Source of the DNA: Terfezia claveryi
Lineage: Eukaryota; Ascomycota; Pezizomycetes; Pezizales; Pezizaceae
Direction of reading: 5' to 3'
DNA length: 64,000 bases
Assembly: GCA_015179025.1 (NCBI GenBank)
Contig: WHUX01000004.1
Span: 1 to 64,000 of the forward strand
The position numbers and the translations under genes were made by a program. Shown one piece after another: positions 44,535-55,250 of the stretch (its first letter is position 1; every line of letters begins with the position of its first letter). Below the pieces are notes generated by a model, which saw only the letters and a program-made list of their open reading frames with translations, searched no databases and was not told the origin of the DNA.

Positions 44535-46982
44535 TTAATAAAAGGTCACCGTCATGCTGTTATACGTGACCCCAGCGCACTCAAGTCCGAAGGTTAGTTG
44601 TGCCGAGTGGATGAGCATGGCGATATCATAACAGACAGTATAATATCCCAATCCAGCAGAGTTCTTTTTGAGTTCGAAATTTGAGAAGAGCGGCTGCAGG
44701 TCACACTGGAGCTTGCATACGCTGTAGACATCTATTGTGATCAAATACTGATTAGATATCAGGGACTTGCGCACTTGTAACAGGCTGAGAGGTGGGCCTA
44801 CTGGGATGATTTGATCGCTTCTCCGCTTGAAATCTGTTTGTGTTACTTGCCAGTAAGTTAATAGACATCAAAAATGATGCGCTATTTACTTCAAATCTAG
44901 TGAAGAATGGGAATTTGATTTTCTTGGTCTCTGTGACCTCATCACCCTACATATCTGTAAGCTTTTGTCCTTTTGAAAGAGTCAGTTGAATATGAGTACC
45001 TTATTCACAAACCATTGCACGGAATTTCTTATTTCCCACACTTCCATGAGAGGGCACCAGGTTTTGTCTGCTATCGGATGTACGTTGGGATTGAAAGTTT
45101 CTGATATCTCGATTCCATAATTCCGGCGAGCTTGCCTGCTTTGGATTTGGATATTCTGCAAACCACAGATTACGGCTCCACGTGCGACTGCACTCCAGCT
45201 GTGGTATCCCGCTTGATCAGTTAGCAGTGCCACCTCAAGGGACATGATCAGCCACGCACGCATTCACAGGCTGTAGGACTTTAAAATCCTTTGAAACGCC
45301 TGCTAATGTTCCGAAATATTCCTGAACCCTTTTGTAGAGGTACGGGGAAGACCCAAACCCTCCTACGAGGAGGACAGACTAGTGCATTTCACTAAGTTAG
45401 AGAATAGCTGCGTTGCATAGAATATTCAGGTCTGGGAAGGGGAGCAGGGAGGGGGAAATAAAAGAGGTCTTACAGAAACAGAATTATGGTACCCCATGTT
45501 CACGGTATTAACTTGCTCGGTGATTAACCGCAGGATTTCATTAATGACAGGATCAAATATCGCTCGCATTTCCGCTCTGTCAATCTCAACGAAACCATCT
45601 TCTACACGTGTTCGTGGATCATCTGGTAGACCTGGCACCTCACAGTCCATAACCTCTTGGTCTTCAGTGTCTTGGAATGTGCGCTTCAATCTCTCGTCAA
45701 ACTCTCTCATCATTTTGTAGTAAGGTTTGCCTTTCTGGATCATCGTATCCACACTGAAATGTAGCTTAGCTCTAGGTACGTATCAGTCTTACTTTTCGGG
45801 GAAGACAGTGACCCACGTTACCGTCCCAAGGCGTTTTCTGATGAATGCTTCAAATCTTCGATTGAGGAAGACGGAACCACACAAGGCCCCTCCGACCGCC
45901 ACCTCCTTAACTTCAAACTTCGGTTCTCTCGCTAGAACTTTGTAGGAAACAAGGTCCTATTTTTTTTGGTAGCTGTGATAAGCAATCCCTTTCAATGATC
46001 GGCTTTTGCTGGTACTTACCACAGTCCCCCCTCCACAATCGGCAACGGTAAAAGTATCACCCACCTAATTTACTGTTAGCCGAAAACGTGGGCTCTTACT
46101 CATAAAGCACCGAATATATTAGACAGCTCTTATATTTACCTTCAGCAAGCCAGGGTAAGAATCAGTCAAGCAGTACAAAGCCGCAGCCTCTGGTTCCGCA
46201 ATCAATATTAAATCATTTGAGGAACCAATACCCGCTGTATTGGCTGCCTTCAATGTCAGTGCCTTGGCGGATTCGCTCCAGACCTAGGAAGTTCATGATG
46301 GTTCCTGTTAGATATATAAAACTTACTCCCGACTATCTGTGTTCGGGGGCTTACAGCTGGAATCGTTAAGTGGTACTCCACCTCGATGACTTTCCAGAAT
46401 TCGGTACCAAAATTCTTGCTCAAGACATCAAGCGCATGTGTCTTCACTGCTCGAAGGTAATCGGCCACCACGTCGACCGGCTTTTTATTTGGTGGTAGGA
46501 GACAGCGAACATGTTCAAGACCCAATGGATCGGCCAGGACATTCCCAGCCTCCTGCGATGGGTCTAGGAGCAGTTTCATGTATTGCAAAAGCTTGCCCTC
46601 CTTCCGTATACTTTCTGGGGATGTTTGGAAACCCCATTTGAAAGTTCCATCAGGGAGGTAAACCATCTCGGATGGCACTTTGTCCACATCCGCTTTACCC
46701 TACGTATATTCAAAACAAGGGGATTAGTGGATCAGTCCACCGCCCATACACTTATCATGTGTAGGCAGTTTTTGTTATGAAGTGTTCTCTTACAACTGCG
46801 TTCGGCCATTGCCTAATAGGGGAAATCTCGTTCGGTGATGTAGTCGATACCTATAGAACGGAAAGGTAATTAGTATTTTGTTTGAATCTCCGCCTGGTAC
46901 AGCGGCGAGAGCGACGTACCCAAGCTACTCCAGAATATGTGGTACCGAAATCGATACCCAGTATGATCTTTTGTGTCGGCAT
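44535..46982 (-). CDS. Hsp70-like protein (actin-like ATPase), 11 exons
   Basis: Exons: 46982-46920, 46850-46794, 46699-46355, 46283-46140, 46064-46020, 45956-45793, 45753-45474, 45378-45260, 45198-45000, 44946-44890, 44833-44535. The first nine junctions have GT...AG ends and close in phase; intron 6 is only 39 nt. The ATPase motifs are in order: GIDFGTTYSGVAW (phosphate 1), VWSESAK after LTIPA, AEPEAAALYCL, DCGGGTVD (phosphate 2, formed across an intron), GGALCGSVFLNRRFE, and VLLVGGFGSSPYL (adenosine motif). This is the divergent fungal Hsp70-like family (about 590 residues) that lacks a standard substrate domain. The exon 10 to 11 junction is off by one base, so either a boundary is wrong or a small lesion exists. 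It lies head to head with the gene at 47428. Confidence 0.85.
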
Positions 46983-47427
46983 TTCTGGAAATACTGATGG
47001 TTATTGGCGTAGTTGAGTTCGGGGGGGGTTTTAATTGTCACCAAAGCTCCGCAGCACAAGTATGCGGTACAGGTTGGAGTTCAATATTATAACGTTACGT
47101 GCTGGCTACAAGTTTGGCTTTTCATGTGTTCTCGCCGATTTATTTCTTTTTGTACCCAGTGGACCTTAAAGCACCCGGAATGTTGAATGCCGAAGGGTCA
47201 GGCCCCCAATGCCAATAACCCCACCCCGCACAGAACTGCAGCCTGGACCACGTGTAACGGGTCCACATGTAATCTGGCATCACTCTCAACACTTAAGTAT
47301 GTACATACCGTAGATATTATTACATACATATAGATCTAATATCTGCGTAATATTGCTGCCCCAATTCGAAGTGGGCTATTGCTACTTAAGTGTCAATAAC
47401 TAGATATCCACCTGCTGGGTACTACAG
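46983..47427. promoter_or_regulatory. Shared divergent promoter region
   Basis: About 445 bp separate the start codons of the Hsp70-like gene and the helical gene, so control elements are probably shared. It contains a G run (47020-47028) and AT-rich TATTATTACATACATATAG at about 47317. No heat-shock element (nGAAn arrays) obvious by eye. Confidence 0.45.
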
Positions 47428-49377
47428 ATGGTCTCGGTATCCAAAACGGATTCTATAACTCGAAAGATCACATCGGTATTTATGTTCCGCTCTTTACAGA
47501 TGCTATGTAGCCTGTTTGCTGACAGCAAATTGAACAGGACTCCAGCTCCGTGGAAGATTCATTGATTGAAACGGAAACTACATCTTTTCAGAACGGTGGG
47601 GTATCGGACTCTAAAATGCAGAGTTCGATGAGCTTGAAAGAGGCGTGGGGATCCTATATGAACAAAATATTATCAAGTAGCACAAAAGAGGCCCCCGAGC
47701 ACTACCCAGTCTCCCCCAAACATCGCAGGAATCCGGGTCCAGATGAGGTTCAACCAGCTCAAGGAGACAAGATAGACAGAACGGAAATGGGCAGCTTTAG
47801 GGAAATTGACTCGAACATGCATTTGGAACCACAAGGGCTTGAGGTAAGGGTTTACAGGCTCAATATCGCAACCCCTTCATACGATAGCCTACATTGTTAC
47901 AGGAAAGACTTGCCAATACGAACCCCAGCCGTAAATGAACGTCTATTTCACCCAGATTGCAACTAACTGACGCAGGATTCCAAGGGTCAGTCGTCGCAGT
48001 CCGCAGATTCCTCGAGTAGTACTACACGGCCACCTACACAGAAAATCGATGATGGGTGCGCCACAGCCCCCAACACCGCAAAGGCTGCGGAGCGACACAT
48101 GGCCCTGGAGCAAAAGCCCATTGTACCTCAGCGCAAACCGGAGTTTCAGGGTTCAGGGCCTGAGTGGCAAGCAGAGCGTAATCACCTACTCCGCCAGGTG
48201 GAAACTCTCCAACAAGCAGATAGCAAGCAAGAGTACATCATCCGTCAGCTGAAGGATCACAATACCTCCTTGCAGAGCCAATTAACAAGTTACCAACATG
48301 GTTACGATGAGTTGATGAGGGCCAAAGATGTACAGTCTAGGCAGTATGATGAATGGCTAGCACAATTGAAGGCGAGGGTACAGACAACGGAACAAGGGAA
48401 GTGCGAACTTCAGGAACAGGTAGCCAAGATGTCCGAAATTATTTCACAGCTGAACAAAAAGGGACTCCCTTTATCTCCAGATGATAATTATCTCAGTCAT
48501 GCCTTCAATACTCTGATTGGAGACACTAGGCAATGGGCGCGGATATTTACCAAAGGCCAGCCGCCACTCACCTGCGAGACACTGGAAGCAGTGCATTTCA
48601 GTGACGAGATGATTTGCCATCTGCATGAGTCATTCTTTGACCTGAAGGGTTTACTTGATTCATCAAATGTGGGTTCCAAGGTTCGGACGAGATGTGTTGA
48701 AGCTCTTCTTCTCCGAACTTTCACTGGCTCGTACCTGACAGACCGCTACATTGGTTTCGACCATGCGTTGTATGACAAATGTCAAGACATCTTAGATAGT
48801 TTGGATGGATCCTCCGGTGAGCAAGCTTTCCAACCTAGTCAAAATTGTGTCTTCTACTCTCAATATCTGGCATTCTAGCCAATGGTGGTTAAATATGTTC
48901 GATTATCTGACGAGCCCACCATTAGCCCAGGAAGCTCAGTTTTGGTCTGCGTTGACGAATCACCTTATGACCAAGGACGATGATAAATTTATCGCAAGGC
49001 AGAATCGGGAGATCGATAAAATCACAAACGATCTGTATGACCAGCTCCTATCGTTGGGTGGATCTACTAGTAAGAGAGCAACCAAGCAATCATTGCGGGA
49101 ACTAGTCTCCAGAGTCGCAAAGCTTGGGCATTTGATTGCACAACTTCCGTTCCGTATCGAAGGCCGAGATATCAAACTGGGTACGAAGAAGTACTCGCAA
49201 GCGTTGATGGAAAATATTGATGGCGAGATGGAAGGCAGCAGTGTAGATTCTATGGAGGTAACCATAGTTTTGTGCAAAGCCTGGATCAAAGGGACTTTCG
49301 ATGACAAAGGAGACCCGAACCACAAAACCACGGAAAATTACGTGTATACCAAGGCACGAGTGTCATGCCTTACTTAA
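47428..49377 (+). CDS. Uncharacterised coiled-coil/helical protein (family member 1)
   Basis: Proposed exons: 47428-47475, 47526-47843, 47976 to about 48768/48811, and about 48880-49377. The first introns (50 and 132 nt; acceptors CTGACAG and ACGCAG with CTGAC/CTAAC branches) close in phase. Residues from about 48170 form a long coiled coil (RQVETLQQADSKQEY, QLKARVQTTEQGK, LQEQVAKMSEII), followed by a helical domain beginning LNKKGLPLSPDDNY. The last exon starts near QWWLNMF and ends KARVSCLT. The junction at 48.8 kb does not close: donor GTGAGC is phase 1 while the downstream exon needs phase 2; donor GTATGA at 48769 would fit. Similar in layout and motifs to the protein at 59230-60780. No known domain recognised. 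Confidence 0.65.
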
Positions 49378-49380
49378 GAG

Positions 49381-49395
49381 TAGTCTGGTTGGCAC
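49381..49395 (+). repeat. TAGTCTGGTTGGCAC motif copy
   Basis: Starts one base past the TAA/GAG region at the end of the helical gene. A shortened copy, TAGTCTGGTTATCTCG, follows at 49457, next to a TCTCGTTATCTGTTAT microrepeat (49500-49556). Confidence 0.7.
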
Positions 49396-49758
49396 ACTTT
49401 TTGGAACATTATCTCTACCGAGGGGCCTGGCACGACTCTCGTTTTCGGTTATCTCGTAGTCTGGTTATCTCGTTGCTGCCTAGTTTGAGAGTCGGACAGG
49501 TTCTGGCGCGATCTCGTTATCTCGTTATCTGTTATTCTCGTTATCTGTTATTCTCGTCGGGAAGTTTACAATTGTCGGCCTTAGCTCTCGGCCTTGGCCA
49601 CTAGAGGTTTCTTGTATATATACTTCCCTTTCTCCCACTCTTTCTTCTGTTCTCCATCCAACGTCATGTATCTACAATACAGTAGACTACTGGGTCTCTC
49701 GCGTCCTTGACCCCTTCGAGTGCGCCTCCCTTCGTATCTGCCTCTCCGTTACAAAAGG

Positions 49759-49985
49759 CGTTACCACAACGTAAGCAATATAATATACTGTTTCTCCTTT
49801 CAAACAAGTATTATAAGTTAACGTCTCCATTTATATAGTCTCTGGAAAGAATAGACGACGAAAAGATTCGGGGGTTGTGACAACCCCAGGCTCAAAGACA
49901 TTACCACATCGTAAGCAATATTATATACTCTATCCCCTTTCAAACAAGTATCATAAGCTAACATCTCCATATTATCTATAGTTCA
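49759..49985. repeat. Direct duplication of an intron-like 85-bp segment
   Basis: GTAAGCAATATAATATACTG, then TTTCAAACAAGTAT, TAAGTTAACGTCTCCAT and TATATAG at 49774-49842, recurs at 49912-49981 with substitutions. Each copy begins with a donor-like GTAAGC, has a CTAAC or TTAAC branch-like core and ends TATAG, so each could be spliced. The host transcript, if any, would start near the TATATATA at 49614 and be non-coding or very short-framed. Confidence 0.6.
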
Positions 49986-50888
49986 TTGTAGGTTCGAAAG
50001 CTTTACAGGCTGTTCCCTTCCCTGCACCGTCCTACCAGTCACTCCGGTAGCGACATACCATGCATCTCCACACGCATGTGTACAGTGCCCAGCAATGTCT
50101 GGTGTGTTTTAGCTGAAGCAATCCCCATACAGCCGACTGCCGTCAGAAAGCGTCGGTGGCTCACTCCTATAGGCTTTCGATTTCGGTCGGGAAGTCGGGT
50201 TTGGGTTGTCTCTTTGGGACACGTTCTATTGATTCTTGCTTCGGTAGGAGGATATGGGATTGCAGTGTGGCAGGACCAGTTAACTTTTCCTTTAGATAAC
50301 CCCACAGATCTATGTTCAGGCATAGAAAAAACATCACGAGGCGACTGGCTCTTTGCGAGTAGTCTAACCTTGAGATGGCTGTGCAGAGCGTCTCTAAAAC
50401 TATCAAAGAAGATGGTTTCTGAGAGTACAATGCCCTTCGCACAAACTGACTCGGGTCAAACGGTCAGTGTAGCATTCATATAGGTATGGGGACTTTGTCC
50501 GCCTGCCGTGGTTGTTGCGGTGCAAGGGTGGGTTTTTCTACTCCTGACAGGATCAGGTACGAACAAAAGGATAGGAATACACAAGGGAAGGAAGGGTAGA
50601 AGGCCAGAACTTCGAGTTCTGTAGGTGTTTTCTACCATGGAGGAAAGGACCAAAAAGCGAAAGGAAAAAGGAAGGTCTTGGGATGATGGCGTCTTGGGAT
50701 GATGGGGACTTGGGATGATGGACAGGCCTTTTGAGTTATGGTGTCGGGATGATCGAGTGGTTCAGTTTTCTTTGTATGAAGTTGGAGTTTCCTCTGTTCC
50801 GTTCTGTTCTGTTTGCTTTGGTGTTTTTTTTTTGATTGTTTTGATTGTTTTGTTTCCCGTTTGGGTCTGCTTTATACGTGTTTTTTCT
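49986..50888. other. Intergenic stretch with one medium frame
   Basis: A plus-strand frame of 135 residues (50076-50483) has a hydrophobic segment (LGHVLLILASVGGYGIAVW) but no family and no splice-supported extension; overlapping minus frames exist. GGGATGATGG repeats at 50679-50720. Confidence 0.35.
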
Positions 50889-50903
50889 TAGTCTGGTTGG
50901 CAC
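50889..50903 (+). repeat. TAGTCTGGTTGGCAC motif copy
   Basis: Exact 15-bp match to the motif at 42028, 44067 and 49381. Confidence 0.8.
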
Positions 50904-51700
50904 GTTTTTTCTTTGTTTCATACGCTGTAATCTTCTATACTTTCGCCGAATCGTTTCATGATGCATATGTAGTACTATCACATGCCCAATAAGATAACTA
51001 AATCTTAGAATGAACAAATTACCCTCTCAACAACTCAAACGCCTGGAACCCATGGAGCTTGGTAATATTATGGTAGGTAGGGCCAATGTATACTATGATA
51101 GTGACAATACTATATATGTCCAATACTATATATGTCCAATAATAGGTACATCGTGGTTGTTGAGCAGAAGCTCAGAGGACTCTCTCTCTCTTGGCAAAAC
51201 ATGCATTGCATGAACCCCTTCAAGCCCACCCCACATCTTCTTGCATGCGGCAGAGGCAACAATACAGATTTGGATTAAGAATTCATTGATGATGGAAGGT
51301 CAGACTATTCAAGGATATTTGATATCAGAATATATTAATGGGAGAATATCCGTATTCTTGTGCCTCTCTGTCTGGGTTTTCCACACGACTTCCGAGTCCG
51401 GTAGTTGTAGGTAGTCCTATCAGTAGTGTACAGCTAGGTTGCAATGAATTTGGTACCCCCCTTGCATAAGAGTCTTGCATTAGCGCGCATATTATTTAGT
51501 GATAGAGGCCAGCAGTACAACACCAACAGTTGGCAGGCACTGGCCTCTCGTATGATAGCGTAGGCATTTACGCGTCAACATGCTACCCCTATAGCACAAC
51601 ATCCTCTATACTACAACATATCCTCTATACTACAACATCCTCTATTGCACAATACCGCAATATAATACTGTATAACAGAATATCTCTAAAACACATCAAC
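50904..51700. other. Upstream region of the small secreted-protein gene
   Basis: No gene. Duplicated CAATACTATATATGTC at 51106-51137, and ATCCTCTATACTACAACAT repeats at about 51600-51645 close to the start codon. Confidence 0.4.
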
Positions 51701-52213
51701 ATGTACTTCTGTATCATTGCCATTCTTCTTGCCTTATTGACCACTCACGTGGTTAGTACCATCACGACCCGCACCAATCCCACCAATCCCACCACTACCA
51801 CCACTACCACCACTACCACCACTACCACCACTACCACCACTACCCCTATCCGAGTTGATCTAATACAGAGATCAGTAGATTGTCAACTTCTGGCAGAACT
51901 AGATCACCGATTTCGTTGGGAACAAGTAAATCCGAGTTGTGAAGGTCTGAGTGTGAGAATCAAGGAACGGGTCTCGCAATATTGCGATGACCAATTGGTG
52001 CATTTTCCAGCCGCAAGGCAAGCACCACAACTGGTCTATCCGAGTCAGCCAATTCAGAAAAAAGTTAGGTGGGCTGATAGTTGGGTCAACTCTGATCTGG
52101 GGTCTATGGACCACTTTGATTTGTCTGATGTGGAGATTTCCACAATACCTGATTCGGAAATACCTGATTTGGAGTACCAGTGTTCATGGGAGGAGTTTAA
52201 TTCACAGTGGTAG
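51701..52213 (+). CDS. Small putative secreted protein with poly-Thr tract
   Basis: Single exon, 170 residues, ATG in good context (CATCAACATG). Upstream in-frame extension lacks an ATG. Residues 1-19 (MYFCIIAILLALLTTHVVS) form a clear signal peptide, followed by TITTRTNPTNP and an 18-residue Thr run coded by an (ACC/ACT)n microsatellite (51788-51843). The remaining about 115 residues are acidic, Trp-containing, with four Cys (at DCQLL, PSCEG, QYCDD, YQCSW). No known family. The C-terminus is defined by a TAG lying inside the first degenerate unit of the following minisatellite. It could be a secreted effector-like or wall-associated protein (inference from size, signal peptide and low complexity). 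Confidence 0.6.
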   Translation: MYFCIIAILLALLTTHVVSTITTRTNPTNPTTTTTTTTTTTTTTTTTTPIRVDLIQRSVDCQLLAELDHRFRWEQVNPSCEGLSVRIKERVSQYCDDQLVHFPAARQAPQLVYPSQPIQKKVRWADSWVNSDLGSMDHFDLSDVEISTIPDSEIPDLEYQCSWEEFNSQW

Positions 52214-52755
52214 AGCTAGCGGGAGAGCTGGCGGAAGAGCTAGTGGAAGAGCTGGCGGGAGAGCTGGCTGGCGGCGGGAGGGAGAGCTGGCAGAAGAGCT
52301 GGCAGAAGAGCTAGTGGAAGAGCTGGCAGGAGAGCTGGCTGGCGGCGGGAGGGAGAGCTGGTGGAAGAGCTGGCGGAAGAGCTGGCAGAAGAGCTGGCAG
52401 AAGAGCTAGTGGAAGAGCTGGCGGGAGAGCTGGCTGGCGGCGGGAGGGAGAGCTGGTGGAAGAGCTGGCGGAAGAGCTGGGCGGAAGAGCCAGTGGAAGA
52501 GCTGGCGGAAGAGCCAGTGGAAGAGCTGGCGGGAGAGCTGGCTGGCGGCGGGAGGGAGAGCTGGTGGAAGAGCTGGCGGAAGAGCTGGCAGAAGAGCTAG
52601 TGGAAGAGCTGGCGGAAGAGCTGGCGGAAGAGCTGGCGGAAGAGCTGGCAGAAGAGCTGGCAGAAGAGCTGGCAGAAGAGCTAGTGGAAGAGCTGGCAGG
52701 AGAGCTGGTAGAAGAGCTGGTGGGAGAGCTGGTGGGAGAGCTGGCGGGGGAGGGG
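52206..52755. repeat. GC-rich minisatellite coding (ELAEE)n
   Basis: 15-bp units GAGCTGGCGGAAGAG and variants (GAGCTGGCAGAAGAG, GAGCTAGTGGAAGAG, GAGCTGGCGGGAGAG) fill 550 bp. A higher-order unit includes GAGCTGGCTGGCGGCGGGAG and occurs about four times in the first 350 bp. Long stop-free frames (52361-52600, 52456-52983) are simply repeats of Glu-Leu-Ala/Val-Glu-Glu. It starts at the stop codon of the secreted-protein gene. Confidence 0.9.
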
Positions 52756-52980
52756 AGGGCTGCTGGCGGGGAGGGCTGGCGGGGGAGGGCTGTTTTCTTT
52801 TGTATTTGTTTTCTTTTGTTTGAGGCTGCTGGCGGGGGAGGGGAGGGGAGGGCTGGCTGGCGGGGAGGGCTGTTTTCTTTTGTATTTGTTTTCTTTTGTT
52901 TGAGGCTGCTGGCGGGGGAGGGGAGGGCTGCTGGCGGGAGGGCTGGCTGGCGGGGGAGGGCTGGCGGGGAGGGCTGGCAA
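52755..52980. repeat. G-rich duplicated block with G-quadruplex potential
   Basis: About 80-bp units (GAGGGCTG, TTTTCTTTTGTATTTG repeated, GAGGCTGCTGGCGGGGGAGG) occur twice (about 52784 and 52867). GGGGGAGGGGAGGGGAGGG at 52833-52851 has four G-tracts with 1-nt loops on the plus strand. Confidence 0.8.
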
Positions 52981-53136
52981 TAAAAGTAAGTACCTCACTT
53001 CCTCATTCCTTAGTTGCTATAGATGCTAACCAACCCACATACCATATAGGCAGCGGCAGCAGCGAACTTTGGCCTATTAGATGTATTTGTTATTTATATC
53101 TATTATCTATATAAACATTGATTAATGACAAGAAAT
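52981..53136. other. Spacer between minisatellite and Tc1 relic
   Basis: AT-rich, nothing recognised; should contain the 3' end of the Tc1 relic, but no terminal repeat could be matched to the other side. Confidence 0.35.
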
Positions 53137-54242
53137 CTAATACTTAGTATACCAACCTTCTGCCTTAATAACAGCTGCTACACGACGAGGCATAGAGGTA
53201 TAAAGACTATCAAAAAGCGACTCACGAATACTCTCCCAAACCTCTGCTAGTGCATCTGCTAATGCTTCCTTAACTACTTCTGGACTTCCCGGCATATTAA
53301 TCAAATCCGGATACCTTCGGTGAAGTTGGCATTTCATATATGCCCAAACATGTTCGATTGGATTAAGGTCAGGAACCCAGTCATTATCTTTGAACTATGC
53401 GCATGCAAGCTTGGAGGTGTGGATTGATGAATTGTCTTGCATAAAAACTGGATCATCAATACCCATCAACTCACTCATTTTCAAACGAACATCAAATCCC
53501 CTTGTTGATCAAAAAAAACATCCCCATACTATAAGAGAGATATCGCAAGCCGTCCTATATATAATATATATAATATTAGATCTAATAATTATAAGGGTTA
53601 AAAAAGGAGCAATATACCTACATGGATCTACTGCCTGCACTTCATAACGATCCTCTCCCTTTTCCTCCAAACCCACTTTACCCCTCCTCCTTTACTATGC
53701 TCTACTGAGTACTCATTAGACCAAACATATTTTTTCCATTGCTCTAGAGGCCAATCCTTCTGTTCTAGAGCCCATGCTAACCTTGCACTAGCATGGCATG
53801 GTAGTAGCTTTGGTCGCTTTCTTGCTATCCATTTTCGAATTCCTTTACCTCGAAGTATATAATGGATAGTTCGTAGATGAATATCTTGTAACTCAGGTAT
53901 ATTATCTATAAGCTTCAGCTTAGATATTGAAGCATCCCCTTCAATAAGAGCTAGAACTGCATCCTCGGTAGCTTTTGAGATCTTCTTTTGTCGACCTAGA
54001 TGTGGCTTATTTGTATGAGTTCCATGTTCTATATAGCGTTGGATAAAATTCTGGATAGTTGACTTAGGTCGACCAATACGGCTGGCAATTTGTCCATATC
54101 CACAGCCTTGCTCAAAGAGAAGCATAATCTTGCCTTTTTCGAAATCAGTTAATCACTGTTTCTGGGTAGTGGGTATAATAGGCTCGTCTGGTTCTGCTAA
54201 AAGCGTATTAAATTGAACTATAGATAGATTAGGTTCTGACAT
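53137..54242 (-). mobile_element. Tc1/mariner-type transposase relic (mutated)
   Basis: Start ATG 54242, stop 53137, about 365 codons if whole. The N-terminal helix-turn-helix region (FEQGCGYGQIASRIGRPKST) follows a TGA at about 54155. Then GRQKKI, a second HTH-like part, and YVWSNEYSVEH, where the first catalytic Asp of the DDE triad (normally W.DE) is Asn. QDNSSIH holds the second Asp and NPIEHVWAYMK the final Glu. Further stops (a TAG before FKDNDW) and a gap near 53500-53620 interrupt it. Asp to Asn and Gln/Trp to stop changes are C-to-T/G-to-A type, as in RIP. Inactive copy; a fragment of a related element lies at 43401. Confidence 0.85.
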
Positions 54243-55250
54243 GATATATAGGAGGAATCAGAGGCTTTTACTCTAAAGTTCATGAGCTGTCTGCTGGTAC
54301 CAGTACTGGCAGATGATATATCTAAGTATTTGGTTGCTGGTTAAGGGGGCATTCGCCCACAAACGTGCTAGCCGCGTTCGATGCATTAAATCTGAGTCAA
54401 GCGCGCTGCATACCCGCCCCTTTTATGCGGGGTAGCAAATTCATTGCCAAATAGCTGTATGTAGAGAGTCACAACTGCGACTACGCGGGTATGGAATAAA
54501 TACTCTGTCTAGCTCAATCTCTATAGCTGCGTACTCGTCAACCTCCCCCCACAACCAATCTATCCTCTAGAACCATCTCCGATCCCAGTTGTCATACTTA
54601 CATAACTGCGACAAAGAAACCCCCCTTCGGAGGCCCCCTTTAGAAAGAGATCTTAGCTAACCTTCATTTTTAAACAAGTTGGAGACAAGTTGGGGAAGGG
54701 TGTAGACATTGTGGATAACCTGGGGGGACGATTAGTGTAGTTCATATAGGAAACAAAATAGCCTTGTTCATATCGGCCATGTATCTCTTTACTGTAGCTT
54801 CATTATGAGCCTGATAAAACAGACCAGTTGCTAATATACAGTATATACATGTCAATAGAGCCGTTATGCAAGTTATGCATATATATCCGTACTAAGTCCT
54901 TAACAAAATGTGCTCAACCGGAAACTGGTCAATGATTATCTGTAAAATCAAAACGGTTTCGAGACTACTACCTTTGACTCTAGAATGGTGTAAATAAACT
55001 CCAATACACCATGTATATTGAAGGAACTGCTTTCCTATCGATGGAACTCAATCGACGATGAACAGGAGAGAGAGTCTTTCCCTAGTCAACCAATCTACAG
55101 TAAGAGTGCTATCACCTATTGGACAAATTCCTACTCTCTACATAAGGATTTCCTTTTTATAATATGTTACTTCATACGCACATTACTACCTCACATCTTG
55201 TGCTTCTCACTGTAGCCATATCGTCTTCTATAAATGAGTATCTGTATATA
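54243..55250. other. Gene-free stretch
   Basis: No gene. A short GC island with imperfect inverted symmetry (GGGGGCATTCGCCC, 54345; CCCGCCCC...GCGGGGT, 54414-54433) is the only feature. Confidence 0.4.

Noticed and set aside
49381..50903. TAGTCTGGTTGGCAC copies at both ends as LTR or TIR of one 1.5-kb element
   Set aside because: The two copies are in the same orientation and similarity stops after about 15 bp, so neither LTR nor TIR structure is supported.
52361..52983. Glu/Leu/Ala repeat frames as a possible structural protein
   Set aside because: Frames are only open because the unit is a multiple of three without stops; no ATG-led gene structure, and frame switches occur at indels in the array.
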